In this document: positions 8,007-11,585 of the stretch, in pieces | Numbering within the stretch: the stretch's first letter is position 1 | Layout: every line of letters starts with the position of its first letter | From: an uncultured Alphaproteobacteria bacterium | Lineage (GTDB): Bacteria > Pseudomonadota > Alphaproteobacteria > RF32 > CAG-239 | Direction: 5' to 3' | Length of the DNA: 11,585 nucleotides | Assembly: GCA_900553115.1 (NCBI GenBank) | Contig: USCF01000015.1 | Location: forward strand, 1 to 11,585 | Made by a program: the position numbers and the translations under genes | Notes under the pieces: generated by a model | The model's input: the letters and a program-made list of their open reading frames with translations, nothing else | Databases searched by the model: none | What the model was told of the DNA's origin: nothing

Positions 8007-8945
8007 ATGGCTACACATTTTTTAAACAATTCGGTAAAAAAGTTTTTAAACTCTATTGCCGACAAATGGAATCCTAATGGTCATTGGCGTTTGCCTTCCG
8101 AAGCCTACACACTTGAACACAAGCTGGCTTTTTTGGAGCGTGAACATTATCTGACCGGTTGCAACACGCTTTCCGGCTGGCTGCATGACTCCGACAAATT
8201 GTTTTTATATGCTGTGCCGTGGCTTGATGAAAAACAAATTCAAAAGTTTCATCGCACGCACCAAACACATCATGTTGATTGTCCGCAATCTACTGCCGAG
8301 CAACTGATTCAAACCTACATCGACTGGGACTGTGCTGTTTTGACTAAACCAGACAAGCCCTTGAACGCTTTTGCCACGCTGATACATTTTTATCGTGACA
8401 AATTGCCTTTGATGCTGCCGGTTTGTCTTGCCATTGATCCGGATGCCGTTCAACCAATGATTGCTGACTTAGATAAAGCCCGCAAAAAAGGTAATGCGTC
8501 ATATATTTTTGGTGAAAAAATGAATGATGAAGTCCATCAAGATTTGACAGAATTCACTCATAATCTGTTTAACTACAAGCTGGCTCGAGATGCTTCAAAT
8601 GATGTTACCTACATTCATACGCAAAGGCTGATCAGCAGCATTGTCCGTGATTTGAACGAAATTATGAACGATATGCAGAAGTACCACAAAAACATTAAAG
8701 ATGTACTTTGTCGCATACCCAAACAGCTTACGCTGATGAATTCGGCAGATTTGTTTTTGAAAACGCTGGATATTCTGGCTAAACGACGCAATCAGCAGAT
8801 TGATTTGGGCAAATGTCTGGAAGTTTTGAAAAATAAACATTTGTTTTTTACACAAATGGCGCCAAAGTTCAAAGTTGAATGCAAGCCTAGTGAATTTATG
8901 CACAACTACCGTTCAATTATGCCAAATCCATTTTTGCATGATTAA
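8007..8945 (+). CDS. Uncharacterised HD-like protein, resembles DUF5662 in its N-terminal third
   Basis: This 312-residue, probably cytoplasmic protein has no signal peptide or membrane segment, and I do not recognise a named gene. Its N-terminal third carries ordered candidate metal ligands: EHK (37-39), LHDSDK (59-64, with His60-Asp61), a His cluster (His82, His85, His88, His89) and IDWDCA (105-110). The order HK, HDxxK, clustered His, DW resembles DUF5662-type HD proteins, which suggests metal-dependent hydrolysis of a phosphate or nucleotide, but no substrate can be named. The rest (about 140-312) looks helical, with charged segments and no known motif; it makes the protein about twice the size of a minimal DUF5662 domain. 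The ATG at 8007 has only A/T-rich sequence upstream and no Shine-Dalgarno; no better start is apparent. It lies between pbpC and a convergent autotransporter, with its own promoter and terminator, so the context does not reveal a function. Confidence 0.75.
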   Translation: MATHFLNNSVKKFLNSIADKWNPNGHWRLPSEAYTLEHKLAFLEREHYLTGCNTLSGWLHDSDKLFLYAVPWLDEKQIQKFHRTHQTHHVDCPQSTAEQLIQTYIDWDCAVLTKPDKPLNAFATLIHFYRDKLPLMLPVCLAIDPDAVQPMIADLDKARKKGNASYIFGEKMNDEVHQDLTEFTHNLFNYKLARDASNDVTYIHTQRLISSIVRDLNEIMNDMQKYHKNIKDVLCRIPKQLTLMNSADLFLKTLDILAKRRNQQIDLGKCLEVLKNKHLFFTQMAPKFKVECKPSEFMHNYRSIMPNPFLHD

Positions 8946-8951
8946 ATTAGC

Positions 8952-8985
8952 AAAACGCCCTACTCTTTTGGAGTAAGGCGTTTTT
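8952..8985. terminator. Bidirectional rho-independent terminator between convergent genes
   Basis: An inverted repeat pairs AAAACGCC with GGCGTTTT, then one C/A mismatch, then TACTC with GAGTA around a five-base loop (8966-8970). The A-tract on the left and T-tract on the right make it work in both directions. It closes the HD-like gene (stop at 8945) and the autotransporter (stop at 9005 on the other strand). Confidence 0.92.
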
Positions 8986-9004
8986 AGTATTTAGAGGTTA
9001 AAAA

Positions 9005-11585
9005 CTAGAATTTGTATTTAGCGTTAATCAAACCTGTATGGTCTTGATAGTGGCTGCGGAAGCGGCCCTCATAGCCCATAGAAAGTTCAACATTATCGCT
9101 CAAATCAGCAGTTACGCCGGCACCGACTTCAACACCAAAACGTTTTAAAGATGTGTTTTGTACAGAATATGAAGTGCCGTTGGCCAATGTTACCAATGTA
9201 TTGCCTTTGTCGTTTTTCAAATCATATGTTGCGGCCAAACGCAATTCCGGTTTGAAAATCATACCATTGTCGGCGGCAAAATCTTTGCTTAATTTAGCAC
9301 CGGCAACGCCTGTCCAAATATTGCTGTTACGGCTTTTTACACTTTGTCCGGCATCGTCGATATAGCCGTCTTGCTCAACACGCGCATAACGCACACCGGC
9401 TTCCGGCGTCAAAGTAAAGGCTTGCGGCAAATTGAAATCATAACCGGTCATAGCTTGCAAACCGAATGTATTAACATCGTACTTAGATTTTACATCAACA
9501 GTAGAATGTTTTGTTTCGGAATAGTCAGACCAGCCGTATGATGCGATACCATTTACGAACCAATTGTTTGGTTTGTATTCACCGTATGCAAACAAAGTGC
9601 TTGTATGAACATCGGTATCACGGTTGTGACCGTCAATATCGGTAGAGTTATAAGCATAACCGGCACCAAGTTTAGTTGCTTTAGTCACATATTTTTCCAA
9701 ACCGAAAGCTGTTCCATAAGTGTCAGCGTCATAGCCATAAGCTTTTGAGGTGTTGTTCAGTTTAGATTTGTTATACAAACCTTGAACCCAAACCGCGGCA
9801 TCGTCCAGCATATCACCAGAAGAAATACCTTGATTTGCGTTATTGATTCCGCCGCTCAAACGTGTGCCGATAGCACTATAAATTTGATTTGCAACCGTAG
9901 TTTCGGTTTGCGAAACAACCGGAGCAACATCTGGAGCCAAAGCCGAAGCGGCCTCTTTAGCGGCAGCAATTTCCGCCTTGTTTCCGCTTTGCAAAGCGTC
10001 GTTAACCGAATTTGCAATAATATTAGCTTTGGCATTGCCTGTGTCGCTTTGGGCTGTTAAAGCTGCGATAACATTAGCCTCGTTTTGTGTAGCAGACACT
10101 GCTTCAGAAATTTCTTGAGCTGTTTTTTTGCTAATCTGATAAGTGCCGTTTTTAGATGACGCAATGTTATACAAAGCGTTATTGTTGTAGCCGTCAAATT
10201 CTTTATCCAAAGAGCCGGTAACAAGCTGATATTCACCCTCAAAACCTGTGTCAAAAACCATATTCAAAGTTGCGCCGTTGTTAACAACGTTGTTGGCGAT
10301 TGCGGTTTTATTAACTTTAACCGACAAATTAGAACCTTTGGCAAAAGTGATTGTACCATCGCCGGCAGTTCCGGAATCCAAAGTCAAATCACCGGTCACA
10401 TTCATCGCTTTGTTAATATTCAAAACTCCTCCGGTTACTGTTGTATCTTTGGCGTTAAGAGTATCAACGCTCACACCGCGGGTGGTGTCTAAAATATTGA
10501 TAGTTCCCTTATCAACATTCAGATTGTTCAATGCGGTGTAATAATAGCCGTCTTTTTCGCCCTTGTTATCGGTGATAGCCGTAGCGTTCCATGTCGCCCC
10601 GTCTTTTAGATTGATGGTAGCGCCCGTAACTTTTAACTTTTCCTCGCTTGGTTTATTTTTTTCATACTCATATTCAACAATCGTGTTACCTGTCCAGTAA
10701 GAATCTGCACCGGATAAAGTAACATCTACAGTAGCATCAATTGGTGTATTTGATGTATCTTCCATATAGTTAAAGTTGATATCACCGTCCATTTTGACTG
10801 TATTTTTACCAGATTTATTAATTGTAGTTTTTGCATAACCTCGAGTAAGCAAAGCATTTTTACCCTTGAGCGTCGTATTACCATCAATATTAACAATACC
10901 TTGGCTCATAGCCCCAACAGCATAACCATCTTTGCCATCTGCCTTGATATTAATATTATCAGCCTTTATGTTGAGAGTAGCTAAAGGACCTTTACTGTCC
11001 AGAGTATTATTTCCTGCATGCAGACCATTGCCATTGTCTGCCACGATATCTACGTTTTTAGCAGAAATATCTAATGCAGCTTCGGCTTTAGACATCACGG
11101 CTATGTCACCGTTTACAGAATGAATATTAACATCATCTCCGGTAAGCGTTATTTTAGAATTTGGATCCCAAGAAACTACGCTTCTTCCTGAACTTGGAAC
11201 ATTTGCATCACCTACTGAATTGATATCTATTACTTTGCCTCTTAACTCAATCTGACTGCCATATTCTGCATAGACAGCTTTTCCCTTAGTAGCAGATATT
11301 GTTAAATTATTAGTATTTTCATTACCTAAAATTAATTTCGAATTTTCTCTGGCATAAACTATTGACCGTCCCCAGTTTTCTGGTTTCACATTATCTTTTG
11401 CTGTATCAAAATCACTTGTAATATTAATATTTGATGTAGTCAAAGTTCCTGTTTTTCCGGTTTGCGACCAAATATAATCTTTTACAATTCCGTCCTTAAA
11501 AATAGTATTTAAGTTAACATTGTCTTTAACTTCAAAAGCATTAGCCTGTGTAGCTGCGAAAACCGCCACCAACGCTGTTGATAAT
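9005..11585 (-). CDS. Type Va autotransporter, 5' end cut by the window edge inside the signal peptide
   Basis: This surface protein carries its passenger through its own outer-membrane barrel. From the N-terminus: the end of a signal peptide (hydrophobic LSTALVAVFAATQANA, likely cleaved after ANA, between 11537 and 11536); a passenger of about 470 residues rich in Asn, Thr, Asp and alternating beta segments (LNI, INI, VNI), typical of a beta-helix; an SYWTG motif of autotransporter passengers (near 10690-10710); an Ala-rich helical linker (about 10125-9835) that would thread the pore; and a beta-barrel of about 270 residues (from about 9820) ending in KYKF. No cysteine is seen, as is usual for these proteins. 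The frame stays open past the TTG at 11572 to the right edge, and that codon is a Leu inside the signal peptide, so the true start lies outside. Passenger function, adhesion or otherwise, cannot be read from sequence. GC content falls markedly toward the passenger's N-terminus. Confidence 0.93.
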   Translation of the reverse strand, partial: LSTALVAVFAATQANAFEVKDNVNLNTIFKDGIVKDYIWSQTGKTGTLTTSNINITSDFDTAKDNVKPENWGRSIVYARENSKLILGNENTNNLTISATKGKAVYAEYGSQIELRGKVIDINSVGDANVPSSGRSVVSWDPNSKITLTGDDVNIHSVNGDIAVMSKAEAALDISAKNVDIVADNGNGLHAGNNTLDSKGPLATLNIKADNINIKADGKDGYAVGAMSQGIVNIDGNTTLKGKNALLTRGYAKTTINKSGKNTVKMDGDINFNYMEDTSNTPIDATVDVTLSGADSYWTGNTIVEYEYEKNKPSEEKLKVTGATINLKDGATWNATAITDNKGEKDGYYYTALNNLNVDKGTINILDTTRGVSVDTLNAKDTTVTGGVLNINKAMNVTGDLTLDSGTAGDGTITFAKGSNLSVKVNKTAIANNVVNNGATLNMVFDTGFEGEYQLVTGSLDKEFDGYNNNALYNIASSKNGTYQISKKTAQEISEAVSATQNEANVIAALTAQSDTGNAKANIIANSVNDALQSGNKAEIAAAKEAASALAPDVAPVVSQTETTVANQIYSAIGTRLSGGINNANQGISSGDMLDDAAVWVQGLYNKSKLNNTSKAYGYDADTYGTAFGLEKYVTKATKLGAGYAYNSTDIDGHNRDTDVHTSTLFAYGEYKPNNWFVNGIASYGWSDYSETKHSTVDVKSKYDVNTFGLQAMTGYDFNLPQAFTLTPEAGVRYARVEQDGYIDDAGQSVKSRNSNIWTGVAGAKLSKDFAADNGMIFKPELRLAATYDLKNDKGNTLVTLANGTSYSVQNTSLKRFGVEVGAGVTADLSDNVELSMGYEGRFRSHYQDHTGLINAKYKF

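Noticed and set aside
8595..8903. Open frame of 102 codons on the minus strand within the HD-like gene
   Set aside because: It is antisense to a better-supported gene with its own promoter and terminator; the translation is Phe/Gln-rich with no motif.
10248..10541. Plus-strand frame of 97 codons opposite the autotransporter passenger, with hydrophobic stretches
   Set aside because: The hydrophobic Val/Leu/Thr content is what the complement of Asn/Thr/Asp-rich beta-helix codons gives; there is no separate evidence for a gene.

Overview
The window reads as chromosomal DNA of a Gram-negative bacterium. It holds three types of envelope protein that only make sense in a cell with an outer membrane: a bacterial alpha-2-macroglobulin, a class A penicillin-binding protein of the PBP1C type, and a type Va autotransporter with a C-terminal beta-barrel ending in Phe. 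Base composition is moderately AT-rich (about 40% GC by eye). My guess is a host-associated, low-GC alphaproteobacterium of the kind known mainly from gut metagenomes. That guess rests on general resemblance, not on a marker gene, and should be treated as weak.

Layout. Bases 1-82 carry a plausible sigma70-type promoter and a good ribosome binding site. Bases 83-5596 encode a full-length alpha-2-macroglobulin (1837 residues) with an intact Cys-Thr-Glu-Gln thioester motif. Two bases after its stop, at a TTG start, begins pbpC (5599-7917), a complete bifunctional peptidoglycan synthase with all expected glycosyltransferase and transpeptidase motifs. This is the classical yfhM-pbpC pair: the macroglobulin is thought to trap foreign proteases that reach the periplasm through a damaged envelope, while PBP1C is thought to help rebuild the wall. 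An 89-base spacer with its own promoter follows, then a 312-residue protein (8007-8945) whose N-terminal third has an HD-like histidine/aspartate pattern resembling the DUF5662 family. A strong bidirectional terminator (8952-8985) separates it from a convergent autotransporter on the minus strand (9005 to the right edge). The autotransporter gene is cut by the window edge inside its signal peptide.

The left two genes form one translationally coupled unit. The HD-like gene is probably its own transcript, although no terminator is visible after pbpC. The autotransporter is independent. I see no RNA gene, CRISPR array, insertion sequence or integrase, and I find no clear case for a wholly new multi-gene system. 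The points most worth a second look are the missing lipobox on the macroglobulin, the uncharacterised HD-like protein with no Shine-Dalgarno sequence, and the composition shift along the autotransporter gene.
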